Shown here piece by piece: positions 7,498 through 16,158 of a DNA stretch of 64,000 bases. Both the position numbers and the translations under genes were made by a program. Numbering within the stretch: position 1 is the first letter of the stretch; each line of letters begins with the position of its first letter. The notes beneath the pieces were generated by a model, which did not search any database, was not told the origin of the DNA, and saw only the letters and a program-made list of their open reading frames with translations. Location of the stretch: NCBI RefSeq assembly GCF_000308415.1, contig NZ_BAFS01000474.1, positions 1 through 64,000 on the forward strand, in the 5' to 3' direction. This stretch comes from Nocardia asiatica NBRC 100129. GTDB taxonomy: Bacteria; Actinomycetota; Actinomycetes; Mycobacteriales; Mycobacteriaceae.

Positions 7498-8806
7498 CGT
7501 AAGCCTCGCTACACCGTGTTCGATAGCTGTCCGGCTGGGATTGGGACCCGGTGGTGAGTTGAGGGATTTCGGGGAAGATCACCGGCAGTTGTTGGAGAGC
7601 TCGGTGGAAGGGGCCGGGCCGCCAGGTCAGCTCGTTCGCGGGTACGGCCAGCCGTATGTCTGACAGGGCGTCCAGCAGTTGGTCGATGGCCTGGTGTGCG
7701 ACGAGGTAGGCCACGTCCTTGGCTGGGCAGACGTGCGGTCCAGCGCCGAATGCCAGATGGGAGCGGTTGCCGGTCAGTTCACCACCGGCGATGTCGGGGT
7801 CACGATGACAGGCGGCGATGCCGATGAGGACGGGCTGTTCAGCGGGTACCCAGGTTTGGTCGAGCATGATCGGTTGGCGTGGGTAGGTGGCGCAGAAGTT
7901 CGCCATCGGCGGGTCGGCGAACAGCACCTCGTCGAGGGCGTCGCGGGTCATCAACGATCCGCTGAGCAGGCCGCCGCCGAATCGCCCATCGGTGAGCATC
8001 AGCAGCAGGGTGTTGGTTATGAGGTTGCGTATCGGTTCGATGCCCGCGCCGTAGAAGCTCAGCAGCTGAGCGAGCAACTCGCGATCGGTGAAATTGGCGT
8101 GGTGCAGCGCCAGCCGGGAGGTGATGTCGTCGCCAGGGTCGGCGCGCTTGTGCCGGATCAGCTCGATCAGCGCCGCGCTGGCCCTGGCCATCCCCGCGGC
8201 GGCGTCGGGGCCGGAGTCGAACCGCGCGGACATGCCGGCCGCGACTTCGTTGCCGATCTCGGGTGAACAGCCGATCATGTGGTTGAGGACATCGAAGACG
8301 AGCGGGAACGCGTAGTCGGCGGCCAGGTCGGCGCTCCCGCGACCGCAGAAGGTGTTGATCCGCGGGATCGCGAGCGCTTCGACCAAGTCCTGTAGGCCAT
8401 GCAGATCGATCTGCGCGATGGGATCCGACGAGGCTTCCCGGTAGCGGTCGTGCGCCGATCCGTCGTGGAATCGGGCGGCGGGCTGCCACCCCAGCATCGC
8501 GCGAATCGGTGAGTCCTGCGGGATTGTTTTCTCCCACTTGCGTGGGTCGGCCGGGAACCGTGCTGGGTCGTGCAGGATGTTCACGGCCGTGCGGTAGCCG
8601 AGCACCAGTGTCGCCGGGACACCAGCTGCCAGCTCGACCGGCGCCAACGGCCCGAACCGCTGACGCATGGACTGGTAGGTGCCGTGCGGGTCAGCGGCGA
8701 ACTCCGGGCTGTACAGAGATACCCGGTGGCCGTCGCCAGTGTCGTAGGGTGTCCCGTGCCCGGCGGGGCATCGGTCAGGCACCATCGGGTTCGGCGGGAT
8801 GGTCAT
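7487..8806 (-). CDS. Cytochrome P450-like protein with degenerate ExxR and I-helix motifs
   Basis: The ATG at 8804-8806 is preceded by GGAG at good spacing and gives about 439 residues. The heme loop is intact: FGAGPHVCPAKDVA, with the Cys ligand. Two usually conserved sites are not. The I-helix acid-alcohol pair reads AGIEP, with Pro instead of Thr. The K-helix ExxR reads EVLF, with Phe instead of Arg. Loss of ExxR is known in a few actinobacterial lineages such as CYP157, so the protein may still bind heme, but classical oxygen activation by the Thr relay is doubtful. Its neighbours suggest tailoring of a natural product. The stop overlaps the start of the epimerase gene. Confidence 0.85.
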   Translation of the reverse strand: MTIPPNPMVPDRCPAGHGTPYDTGDGHRVSLYSPEFAADPHGTYQSMRQRFGPLAPVELAAGVPATLVLGYRTAVNILHDPARFPADPRKWEKTIPQDSPIRAMLGWQPAARFHDGSAHDRYREASSDPIAQIDLHGLQDLVEALAIPRINTFCGRGSADLAADYAFPLVFDVLNHMIGCSPEIGNEVAAGMSARFDSGPDAAAGMARASAALIELIRHKRADPGDDITSRLALHHANFTDRELLAQLLSFYGAGIEPIRNLITNTLLLMLTDGRFGGGLLSGSLMTRDALDEVLFADPPMANFCATYPRQPIMLDQTWVPAEQPVLIGIAACHRDPDIAGGELTGNRSHLAFGAGPHVCPAKDVAYLVAHQAIDQLLDALSDIRLAVPANELTWRPGPFHRALQQLPVIFPEIPQLTTGSQSQPDSYRTRCSEAYVVK

Positions 8807-8979
8807 TGACGTAACTCCAGAGAGGATGCAGGGGTGGGCAGGCACGACTCGGGGCAGGCCCGCAGGCCGTCCAGAAGGCGTCGAGGTTCCGCGAAGCGCG
8901 GCATAGCGTCGTTGCGCGCGGGCAGGGCGAGCCCGCTGTGGGCGGTGAATAACTGCGGCGTGTGCCGCGATGTGGGCGG

Positions 8980-10572
8980 CTAGGTCAAGACAGCGCCGAG
9001 GGAATTGAGTAGTGGCTCCTGCTCAGGCAATCCGCACAGTGCATGGATGTGGCCGTCGGGGTACAACAGGCAAAGGGTGTCGGTGTCCTCGGCGCCGTAC
9101 AGTTTGTGAGCGGCGAAGCTGTCGGCGACGATGGCACCGTCGGGCGCGGCGGCACGCTGATCGGGCGAAGCGATCACTGTGCACCGCACTCGATCACCGA
9201 AACGCCGCGCGACCCGGCTTTCCAATGCTTTCACTGCGGATGCCGAGTGGGCGTCACGCTGGAATACGAGCAGCGTATGTCCGGGATGGTGCAACAGTGC
9301 GTGCAGGCGTTGCCGGGATGTCAGAGCAACGTCGGGTGCGCGGTCACCAGCGGCCAAGCCACCGAGTGGGGTGAGCCCCGGCACTTGGGAGACTGTGTGC
9401 CGATAGGTAGTGCCGATTCCAGATATTCCATTCACCGCTTGCTCGACGAATCCCGGTTCCCGAATGATCGCCAGACGCTCGGCGATCGGCGTGCCGTGCG
9501 CCATGAGCAGGTCATGCAGCGTCTTCGTCCTTTGGATCGTCCGTTGCGCTGCCTCGCGTCGCTGCGGCTCGTAGGTGCAAAGAAGGTCCTCGGGGGCTTC
9601 TCCCCTGGTGACCAGGGCGAGCTTCCAGGCGAGGTTGTAGGCATCCTGCAGGCCCAGATTCATCCCTTGCGCGCCGGCAGGTGAGTGGTGGTGGGCGGCG
9701 TCCCCCGCCAGGAACACGTTGCCGCGCCGATAGTCGCTGATGCCGATGCGGATCGAGAAGTTCGACGCCCATTCCGGCCGGCCGAGGGTGACCGTGCCGT
9801 GGAAGCAGCGGTCGAGCACCGCCTGGAACGCCTCCTGCGTGATCTCGGTTCCGGGATTCTCGCTCATATCGCTGACCAGCAGCCGGTAGATGTCGCCGGG
9901 CATTGGTATGAACAACGTCATTCGGTCGGGCTCGACGAGGTAATCGAGGTCTTCCGCAGACAGTGGGAGCCCGGATATGGGCGCGTCGGTCATTCTCATC
10001 TGGTCGGCGTAGTACTCGCCGCTGACGACGGGCATGCCCATCTGACGACGGACGGTGCTGTGCACTCCATCGCACCCGATCAGCCGCTCGGGATGCAGGA
10101 TCTCCTCGCGACCATCGGCTTTGTTCACCACTCGCGCGGTGACGCGACCGGCACTGTCGGTGCTGACGGACAGCAGTTCGGTATTCCACTCGATCGTGCC
10201 TCCGAGTGAGGCGTGCTTCTCGTGCAGGATCCGCTCGGTCTCGGCCTGGCTGATGTTGAGCATGAAGGGATAGCTGCTGTCGAGTTGCGTAAAGTCCAGT
10301 CGCGCAACCTCGCCTGTGCCCACGAAGTGATAGTTCATCCGACGAGCACGGCGACCCCGCGCAACCAATCGGTCAGCGATCTCCAAGTGGGCGAGCAGTT
10401 CCAGCGAACGCGGATGCACGACACAGGCGTTCGATGTCTCCGCCGGACCGCCCGCCTTGTCGATCACGCGGCATGCAACTCCCCAGCGTCGCAGGATAGT
10501 GGCGGCCAGCGACCCGACCGGTCCCGCGCCGACGATGAGAATGCGGTTGCTTTCTTCGGAATGATGAGACAT
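8980..10572 (-). CDS. FAD-dependent aromatic hydroxylase (PheA/TfdB family)
   Basis: This is a 530-residue flavoprotein monooxygenase. The N-terminal Rossmann motif is ILIVGAGPVGSLAA. The DG motif is LIGCDGVHSTVRRQ, and the FAD-ribityl GD motif is FLAGDAAHHHSPAGAQGMN. A C-terminal thioredoxin-like domain of about 130 residues follows, as in phenol hydroxylases and the polyketide/rifampicin hydroxylases. It uses NAD(P)H and oxygen to hydroxylate an aromatic or enolic substrate. A gap of about 170 bases separates it from the P450 gene and 24 bases from the DUF574 methyltransferase. It may act on the cluster product or detoxify an antibiotic. The family is secure and the substrate unknown. Confidence 0.9.
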   Translation of the reverse strand: MSHHSEESNRILIVGAGPVGSLAATILRRWGVACRVIDKAGGPAETSNACVVHPRSLELLAHLEIADRLVARGRRARRMNYHFVGTGEVARLDFTQLDSSYPFMLNISQAETERILHEKHASLGGTIEWNTELLSVSTDSAGRVTARVVNKADGREEILHPERLIGCDGVHSTVRRQMGMPVVSGEYYADQMRMTDAPISGLPLSAEDLDYLVEPDRMTLFIPMPGDIYRLLVSDMSENPGTEITQEAFQAVLDRCFHGTVTLGRPEWASNFSIRIGISDYRRGNVFLAGDAAHHHSPAGAQGMNLGLQDAYNLAWKLALVTRGEAPEDLLCTYEPQRREAAQRTIQRTKTLHDLLMAHGTPIAERLAIIREPGFVEQAVNGISGIGTTYRHTVSQVPGLTPLGGLAAGDRAPDVALTSRQRLHALLHHPGHTLLVFQRDAHSASAVKALESRVARRFGDRVRCTVIASPDQRAAAPDGAIVADSFAAHKLYGAEDTDTLCLLYPDGHIHALCGLPEQEPLLNSLGAVLT

Positions 10573-10596
10573 GGATTCGGCCTTCCTTATCCAGGG

Positions 10597-11394
10597 CTAT
10601 GGTTTGCGGGCAACCGCGCCGTAGGCGGAGATCGGGCGGGTTTCACCGACCTCGGTGGTGCCGCAACGCCATTGGGTGATGGACGCGAAGCCGGGCTCGA
10701 CCAGCTGCAGTCCGTCGAAGACGGCTTTCAGCTGCGCCTGCGGGCGCGGAACATAGGGTGTGCCGCCGGTGCCGGTGTAGTTCTGGCACAAGGTGACGTA
10801 CGCGCGGCTGTCGTCGGTGCCGTCCCACAGCGCCAGATAGCTGCCCGACGCGACGGCGTCCATGATGGTGTGCACGATCCGCAGCAGCTCGTCGTAGGTT
10901 TTGGCGTGGCCGAGCACGCCCATGAACATCACGGCGACCGGCTCGTGGAAGTTCAGAACATGCTTGGCGTCGGCGATGATCCGTTCGGGATCGTGGTAGT
11001 CGGCGTCGATGTAGGTGACCACGCCCTCGGCTGTGGTGGAGGTGAGCAGCGCCCGCGCGTGGGTGAGGACCAGCGGGTCGTTGTCGACGTAGACGATCCG
11101 GGCCTCTGGCGTGATGGCTTGGGCTATCTCGTGGGTGTTCTGCATCGTCGGCAATCCCGTTCCGATGTCGAGGAATTGCCGCACTCCGGCCTCGTGGGCG
11201 AGGTAGCGCACAACGCGGATGAGGAATTGCCGGGACTGCACGGCCATGGTGGTGATGTCGGGATCCACTTCGATGCCGGCATCGCCTGCGATGCGGTCGA
11301 TCTCGTAGTAGTCCTTGCCGCCCATCCAGTAGTTCCAGATCCGCGCCGAATGCGGGATGTCGGTCCGGAGGAGAGGGCTGTCGTCTTCGCACAT
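10597..11394 (-). CDS. DUF574 SAM-dependent methyltransferase
   Basis: The ATG at 11392-11394 follows an AGGAG eight bases upstream and gives 265 residues. The N-terminus carries the family signature HSARIWNYWMGGKDYYEI. The SAM motif FLDIGTGLPTMQNTHE and a VYVDNDPLVLTHARALL segment follow, all characteristic of the Actinobacteria-enriched DUF574 group. These proteins are abundant in Streptomyces and Nocardia, and few have known substrates. The gene is preceded by about 350 non-coding bases and may have its own promoter. Confidence 0.92.
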   Translation of the reverse strand: MCEDDSPLLRTDIPHSARIWNYWMGGKDYYEIDRIAGDAGIEVDPDITTMAVQSRQFLIRVVRYLAHEAGVRQFLDIGTGLPTMQNTHEIAQAITPEARIVYVDNDPLVLTHARALLTSTTAEGVVTYIDADYHDPERIIADAKHVLNFHEPVAVMFMGVLGHAKTYDELLRIVHTIMDAVASGSYLALWDGTDDSRAYVTLCQNYTGTGGTPYVPRPQAQLKAVFDGLQLVEPGFASITQWRCGTTEVGETRPISAYGAVARKP

Positions 11395-11745
11395 GGATTG
11401 GCTCCTATTGGTGCGGGTAATCCGCGGTGATAGGCGCAGCGATACGCCGGATTCGCCACTGAATTGGGGTCCGCAGCTCAGCCGCAGGTGCCGTTGCCTA
11501 GGAGGCGGCATTCGGTGTGACGCCGGTGGTCGCCGTCGTTGGATGGGTGCCGGGCGTGGCTGCAACCCACGCCCGAAACGGCATAGCCGTTTATTCGGGC
11601 GGAAAGAACCCCACCGTCACCTATCAACCGGTCGGCAGCTGCGGAGGACTTGACGGTAGCCGTTCCACACGGCTGGTAGCCGCGACATCAGCCGCTGTCC
11701 TCACTTCTCATAGCAGCTAGCGTCGCGCGCACGACATCATCGGCG
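11395..11745. other. Non-coding gap within the biosynthetic cluster
   Basis: About 350 bases lie between the 13-residue peptide ORF and the DUF574 methyltransferase. All coding-length frames here look like chance GC-rich ORFs. It probably contains the promoter and 5' leader of the methyltransferase/FAD-hydroxylase/P450 block, since the minus-strand gene start has a clear ribosome binding site close to 11402. No convincing sigma-type hexamers or terminator were identified. Confidence 0.4.
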
Positions 11746-11787
11746 CTAACAACGCAGTGTTGTACAACGCTCGGTTGTGATGAACAT
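11746..11787 (-). CDS. Putative 13-residue leader peptide or RiPP-like micro-ORF
   Basis: The ATG (11785-11787) is preceded by a near-ideal TAAGGAG (11797-11803) at nine-base spacing. The frame encodes MFITTERCTTLRC and stops at a TAG. It starts 26 bases after the end of the flavin monooxygenase gene and is followed by about 350 non-coding bases. The peptide is Thr/Cys-rich with two Cys residues six apart. The coding sequence contains the perfect palindrome GTTGTACAAC. It could be a regulatory leader peptide for the downstream block, a very short natural-product precursor, or chance. The ribosome binding site is the only direct support. Confidence 0.4.
   Translation of the reverse strand: MFITTERCTTLRC
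11759..11768. promoter_or_regulatory. Perfect 10-bp palindrome GTTGTACAAC
   Basis: GTTGTACAAC is its own reverse complement. It lies inside the 13-codon ORF at the head of the methyltransferase block. The identical decamer recurs at 47055-47064 upstream of the histidine phosphatase gene. A dimeric repressor could bind both, but the regulator is unknown. Confidence 0.35.
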
Positions 11788-11813
11788 CGTTGTGTTCTCC
11801 TTACTTGAAGGGT

Positions 11814-13391
11814 CTAAGACGCTGCTCGAGTGGACATCGGGGGACGCGTTCGGTTTTCGCGGTGGGTCTGCGGTGGGACGGTGGTGAAGACCGTTTCCGG
11901 TGCGTGGCGCGTGAATTGTTCGAACGCCCTCGCTGAGGCCGGCCACGGGTTGGTGACCCGTCCGGTGGGATGCTTGAACCAGCTCGGCCCGGCGAGCGGC
12001 CACACTGTGTGGTCGATGGCGTGGTCGAGCCATCGTTGATAGCGCCGCATTGCGTTCGCGTCGATTTCGACCGCTTCGGCGCCGATGTCTTCGCGCCAGC
12101 GCAAGCAGCGGATGATGTAGTCAATTTGGTGTTCCTTCATCACCGGGTTGCTGCCTGCCGGGTTGAAGGTGTTCGGTCCGGCGATGAGGAACGCGTTCGG
12201 GAACCCTGGCACCGCCACTCCGAGGAAAGCGCAGGCACCCGAGGACCAGTGTTCGTGCAGCACCAAGCCGTTCCGGCCGCGGACAGCGACCGGTACGAGG
12301 AATTCCGGTGCCCGGAATCCGGTCGCGTAGATGATCGCGTCGGCTCGGTGGTGGCTGCCGTCGGCGGTGTCGAGTCCGTCGCTGGTGAACCGGGTGATCG
12401 CGGCGGTGATGAGTTCGACGTTGGGCCGGGTCAGCGCCGGGTAGTAGTGGCTGTCGAGGATGATGCGTTTGCCGCCGATCGGATAGTCGGGAGTCAGTTG
12501 CGCGCGCAGCACCGGATCGGGAATCTGCCGGTGCAGATGCCAGCGGGCAAAGGTTTCGGCCGGGCGTGCCGACCAGCCGCGGCGCATGATTGGCGCGAGG
12601 ACAGCGTCCGCGCCGCGATGCAGGGCCTGCCGGTAGCGGTGGTGGGCGCCGGGCAGGCGCAGCACGGCACGCGCCAGCGGCCCGAAGTCCGTGGCGGGTT
12701 TGGGCAGGACCCACTGCGGTGTCCGTTGGTACACGCCCACATGCCGCGCGGCCGCGGCAAGGGTGGGCAGTATTTGGGCGGCGCTGGATCCTGTGCCGAT
12801 CACCGCGACATCCAGGCCGGACAAGTCGATGTCGTGATCCCATCTCGCGGTGTGGAACACCGGCCCGGTGAACTGCGCCCGCCCGGGATAGTCGGGGATG
12901 TTCGGTCGGTGCAATTGCCCGACCGCGAAAACCACAACCTCAGCCACTATCTGCTGCCCGGACACGGTCGTGAGTCGCCAGCGACCCCGATCATCGAGGT
13001 AGGTTGCCTCGCTGATCGCGGTGCCCAGCCGCAGATGTGCGGTGAGCTGGTGTTCGCTGACGACCTGTCGGAGGTAGTCGAGAATCCGCGGTTGCCCGGG
13101 GTAGCGGGTCTGCCCGTTGCGGTAGGGCGCGAAGGAAAACGAGTACAGGTGCGCCGGGACGTCGCAGTTGCAGCCGGGGTAGGTGTTGTCGCGCCAGACG
13201 CCGCCGACGTCGTCGGCCTTCTCGTAGATGGCGAAGCGGTCTATGCCCGCGCGGCGCAACGCCACACCCATACCGATCCCGCCGAAACCCGCACCGATGA
13301 CAGCCACCTGCACGTCCTCGGGTTCGGCACCGCTCGGAGGCACGACGCAAACGGGTGACGGCGAAGAGTGCCGTTCGGGTGTGGCGTTCAC
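11814..13391 (-). CDS. Flavin-containing/Baeyer-Villiger-type monooxygenase
   Basis: The protein has 525 residues and a GTG start overlapping the stop of the GNAT gene. The FAD motif is VAVIGAGFGGIGMGVALR and the NADPH-binding motif is VAVIGTGSSAAQI. Between them lies FTGPVFHTARWDHD, which matches the type I Baeyer-Villiger fingerprint FxGxxxHxxxW(P/D). IYATGF near residue 355 is the second family motif. It probably inserts oxygen next to a ketone or oxidises a heteroatom, using NADPH and oxygen. It is one of three oxygenases in the cluster, which points to a heavily oxidised product. The family is secure and the substrate unknown. Confidence 0.92.
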   Translation of the reverse strand: MNATPERHSSPSPVCVVPPSGAEPEDVQVAVIGAGFGGIGMGVALRRAGIDRFAIYEKADDVGGVWRDNTYPGCNCDVPAHLYSFSFAPYRNGQTRYPGQPRILDYLRQVVSEHQLTAHLRLGTAISEATYLDDRGRWRLTTVSGQQIVAEVVVFAVGQLHRPNIPDYPGRAQFTGPVFHTARWDHDIDLSGLDVAVIGTGSSAAQILPTLAAAARHVGVYQRTPQWVLPKPATDFGPLARAVLRLPGAHHRYRQALHRGADAVLAPIMRRGWSARPAETFARWHLHRQIPDPVLRAQLTPDYPIGGKRIILDSHYYPALTRPNVELITAAITRFTSDGLDTADGSHHRADAIIYATGFRAPEFLVPVAVRGRNGLVLHEHWSSGACAFLGVAVPGFPNAFLIAGPNTFNPAGSNPVMKEHQIDYIIRCLRWREDIGAEAVEIDANAMRRYQRWLDHAIDHTVWPLAGPSWFKHPTGRVTNPWPASARAFEQFTRHAPETVFTTVPPQTHRENRTRPPMSTRAAS

Positions 13392-14053
13392 TGGTTCACC
13401 ACCCGATGAAACAGCGTTTCCCCCGGCAGGGGCGCGACGTAGGCGGGCAGATCGATGAGTGCGTTCATCTGCAGCGGTGCATCCGGTTCGGACACGTTCA
13501 TGCCGTTGCGGTGGTAGAACTCGGCCAATCCTGGTGCGTCGGTGTTGAACTGGCCGTAAACCACGCTCGCTCCCGCATCGCAGGCGGTGGTGAGAGCGTG
13601 GCTCAGCAGCGCGGTACCGATACCGCAGCGGCGCCAGCCGGGCTTAACCGCAAGGGCGTGGATCTTGATCGTCGCCAGCGCCGCTTGCAGGACGGTCGCG
13701 GGGCCCAGCATCGCCAGTTGTGCGCAGAGGAAGAACGACGGTCCCGCTGCCAGGCCGCCGATGGGGCGGTTGTCGGCGACGGCGACCAGAGCCATCGTGC
13801 GCGCGGCCAGCAGCGTGGGGATGCCGCCGGGGATGCTCGGGTCGTTCACCTTCTCCGCGGCGTAGCTGCGGGTGAGGCCGGTGGAAAGGATGCCTGCGTC
13901 GGCGACCTCGACGAGGTTGCGTCCGGCCGGGCGTGATTGCGGCACACCAGCGAGGTGATGCCATTGGGTGAACTCCAGCAGTTCGGCGCGGGCACTAGCG
14001 GGGCGGACCTGCACGATGGCGTGAGCGGGAGTTGTTTCGGTAGCGGGTTGCAC
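13388..14053 (-). CDS. GNAT-family N-acetyltransferase
   Basis: This is a 221-residue protein with a GTG start. Motif A, the acetyl-CoA pyrophosphate loop, is seen as ALAVKPGWRRCGIGTALL (about residues 133-150). It is followed by a helix and a YHRNGM segment corresponding to motif B. The N-terminal 60 residues are variable and probably form the acceptor side. Its stop overlaps the GTG of the monooxygenase by four bases. A role in acetylating the cluster product, for biosynthesis or self-protection, is plausible but unproven. Confidence 0.8.
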   Translation of the reverse strand: MQPATETTPAHAIVQVRPASARAELLEFTQWHHLAGVPQSRPAGRNLVEVADAGILSTGLTRSYAAEKVNDPSIPGGIPTLLAARTMALVAVADNRPIGGLAAGPSFFLCAQLAMLGPATVLQAALATIKIHALAVKPGWRRCGIGTALLSHALTTACDAGASVVYGQFNTDAPGLAEFYHRNGMNVSEPDAPLQMNALIDLPAYVAPLPGETLFHRVVNQ

Positions 14054-14113
14054 GGGATGTCTCCGATCGAGAGTTGAGGTGAACTGGGCAGACGGCGTCC
14101 GAGTGGGTGTGCG

Positions 14114-14977
14114 CTATTCGGGCTGCCAGAGCAGCTGGCCTGTGTGGGCTGTGGTGACTCGGCCGAGTTGGACGTCGGCGAAGTGCAGGCCGAAGCCGAG
14201 GGTGCCGGGGGTGGCGAGTTGGTCGATGACGGCGCGACTGGTGATGACGGATTGGGCAGGGTCGTCGTCGATGGCCGCGGTGAGTTCTGGGTGGGTGATT
14301 TGCAGGGGGGTTTGCATCGCGTCGCCGAACACGAGCAACCGGTGCCCGGGTGAGGTGATCACGTAGCCGAGGTGCCCGAAGCTGTGGCCTGGGAGGGCCA
14401 GGGCGTGGACGCCGGGGAAGATTTCCTCACCGTCGGTGATGGTGCGGACTTGGGCGGTGAAGATGTCGAGCATCTCGGTGCTGGCGCCGGTCGCGGCGGC
14501 GAGGCGGCGGTGCTGCCATTCGGTGTCGCCGATCAGGACGGGGATGTCGGCGAACGGGCTGGTCGCGGCGTCGGGGGCGGCCTGCCAGAGCCAGCCGATG
14601 TGATCGAGATGCAGGTGGGTGATGGCGACGAGTTCGATGTCGGCCAGGGTTTTGCGCGCGGCGGAGAGGCTGTCGAGCAGTTGCCCGCCGCGCATCAAAC
14701 CGAACTCGGTGGGGACGGCCAGCGGTCCGAAGCCGGCGTCGATGAGCATGGCTCGGTTGCCGTGTTCGATCAGCAGGGCGCCGATGCTGGCGATGAGGTA
14801 GCCGTCGGGGTTGATCAGATGCGCGTGCTCGGCCCAGATGTGGTCGTCGGCGTCCGGCAGCCACGTGTGGGGTTCGAGCAGGGCGACGCCGTCGGGGAGG
14901 TAGGTGATGCGGTGGTCGCCGAGCTGGTGGTGATGGAGGGTGGCGGGGCGGGTGTAGTGGTCGAGGCTGAGAGTCAT
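14114..14977 (-). CDS. Metallo-beta-lactamase-fold hydrolase
   Basis: The ATG at 14975-14977 has a GGAG just upstream and gives 287 residues. The zinc-binding signature is ITHLHLDHIGWLWQ (HxHxDH). Further metal ligands are in LPGHSFGHLGY, VFGDAMQTP and GFGLHFADV, in the order expected for lactonase/glyoxalase-II-like enzymes. It is the first gene of the minus-strand biosynthetic cluster and follows about 250 bases that probably hold the cluster promoter. It could hydrolyse a lactone or ester intermediate or a signal molecule. It has no signal peptide, so it acts in the cytoplasm. Confidence 0.88.
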   Translation of the reverse strand: MTLSLDHYTRPATLHHHQLGDHRITYLPDGVALLEPHTWLPDADDHIWAEHAHLINPDGYLIASIGALLIEHGNRAMLIDAGFGPLAVPTEFGLMRGGQLLDSLSAARKTLADIELVAITHLHLDHIGWLWQAAPDAATSPFADIPVLIGDTEWQHRRLAAATGASTEMLDIFTAQVRTITDGEEIFPGVHALALPGHSFGHLGYVITSPGHRLLVFGDAMQTPLQITHPELTAAIDDDPAQSVITSRAVIDQLATPGTLGFGLHFADVQLGRVTTAHTGQLLWQPE

Positions 14978-15228
14978 GATCGGGTCTCCTGATGTCGGGT
15001 TTCGGGGTGGGTGTGGTCGCCGCCGCGACGCGCGGCCCTGTAGGGCAGTGGGTCGGTGTGCTGGGGGGCGGGTGGAGTCGCGGCGGCTGGGCGGTCGGGT
15101 CACGGCGCGACCTCGCGTGTGGGTGCGCGCGCCCGGTGTTCTGTTGCGGGCTCCGCGGATTCGGAAAACGGCATGGGCTTCTCGCAGGTGGGATCGAATG
15201 CGGGCAAGGGAGGTCTTGCGGCGTCCGG

Positions 15229-16158
15229 TTACGGATCGGGCCCGGTGTCCGGGTACGCCGCGACCGCGGCGGTCTCGCCTGCGTCGACGCCGGTGGTGCT
15301 GTCCCAGCTGTCGGTCGCGGCCTCAGGGATCGCGGCGTCGACTGCGGCATTGATCTGAGCCCCGGCCTCGGATTGCCCCCGGATCGCGGTGTCGAGGGCG
15401 TGGCGGGCTTGTTCGATGAGCGCTTTCGGTGTCGGAGGCTGCTCAGCATCGGGGTCTACGGTGGTGATGTCGCGGTCGATGCGACGGAGGCTTTTCAGCG
15501 AGCGCCGCACCCCATCGGCGATGGCGGTGCTGGTGTAGCTGCGCCAGTGGGTATCGAGGTCCTCGCGGCTATAGCGCAAGTAGCCCTCGACCCGCTCGGC
15601 GAGGTCCGTGGTGGTGTTGAATGCTCGGGCGCGGGAGCGTGCGCCGAGGCCGATCGAGGTGGCGGTGCGATCAGCGCGGGTCCACAGCGCTTCCATGTTG
15701 CGCCGCAGCTGTTGGGCGGCGGCAGGGTCCGGCTCGGCGTCGGCGGTGTTGATGCCGAGGAGATGGTCGCGGGCGACGGTGAGGGCGGCCATGTCGGTGA
15801 GCTGACGCATGTCGTCCGCGACGCGGGGAGTGTTTCGTCGTCCGGGCGCCGGGCGTGGCGCCGGGAGCAGGTGGTCGTCGTTCCATGCGCGGCCGGATTC
15901 GGCGAGCCGCCGCACAACCCCAATCCAATCGGCCGGCACACCACGATTACGGGCTTGGATCTCCGCCAGACTGCGTTGCCGGTCGACCGCGGCGATCTGC
16001 TCGAACACCGCCGTTGTCGCGGCGGCCTCCGTATCGGTGGTCAGGAGGGTGGCGCGCAACTCGTTGGCGTCGGCGGCCAGCTGGTGGATGCGGCGCAGAA
16101 GAGTCGCGTGTTCGGGTGGGATGTCTCCGCTGCGGATGCCCGGTTGTGGGTGGGTCAT
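15229..16158 (-). CDS. Conjugation-operon paralog family protein 1 (unknown function)
   Basis: This 309-residue protein has an ATG overlapping the stop of the previous gene. It has no signal peptide or membrane segment and is mostly helical. It shares a block order with five other proteins in this operon: a Gly/Trp segment (ESGRAWNDDH), RQLTDMAAL, RRNMEALWTRAD, HWRSYTS, TPKALIEQARHAL, and a C-terminal INAAVDAAIPEA followed by an acidic, Gly/Pro-rich tail. It is the last gene of the conjugation operon. The function is unknown; the common tail suggests a shared docking or secretion role (inference). Confidence 0.7.
   Translation of the reverse strand: MTHPQPGIRSGDIPPEHATLLRRIHQLAADANELRATLLTTDTEAAATTAVFEQIAAVDRQRSLAEIQARNRGVPADWIGVVRRLAESGRAWNDDHLLPAPRPAPGRRNTPRVADDMRQLTDMAALTVARDHLLGINTADAEPDPAAAQQLRRNMEALWTRADRTATSIGLGARSRARAFNTTTDLAERVEGYLRYSREDLDTHWRSYTSTAIADGVRRSLKSLRRIDRDITTVDPDAEQPPTPKALIEQARHALDTAIRGQSEAGAQINAAVDAAIPEAATDSWDSTTGVDAGETAAVAAYPDTGPDP

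Noticed and set aside
11970-13358. Long plus-strand frame of 462 residues
   Set aside because: It is the antisense shadow of the flavin monooxygenase gene, which has complete FAD, NADPH and fingerprint motifs.
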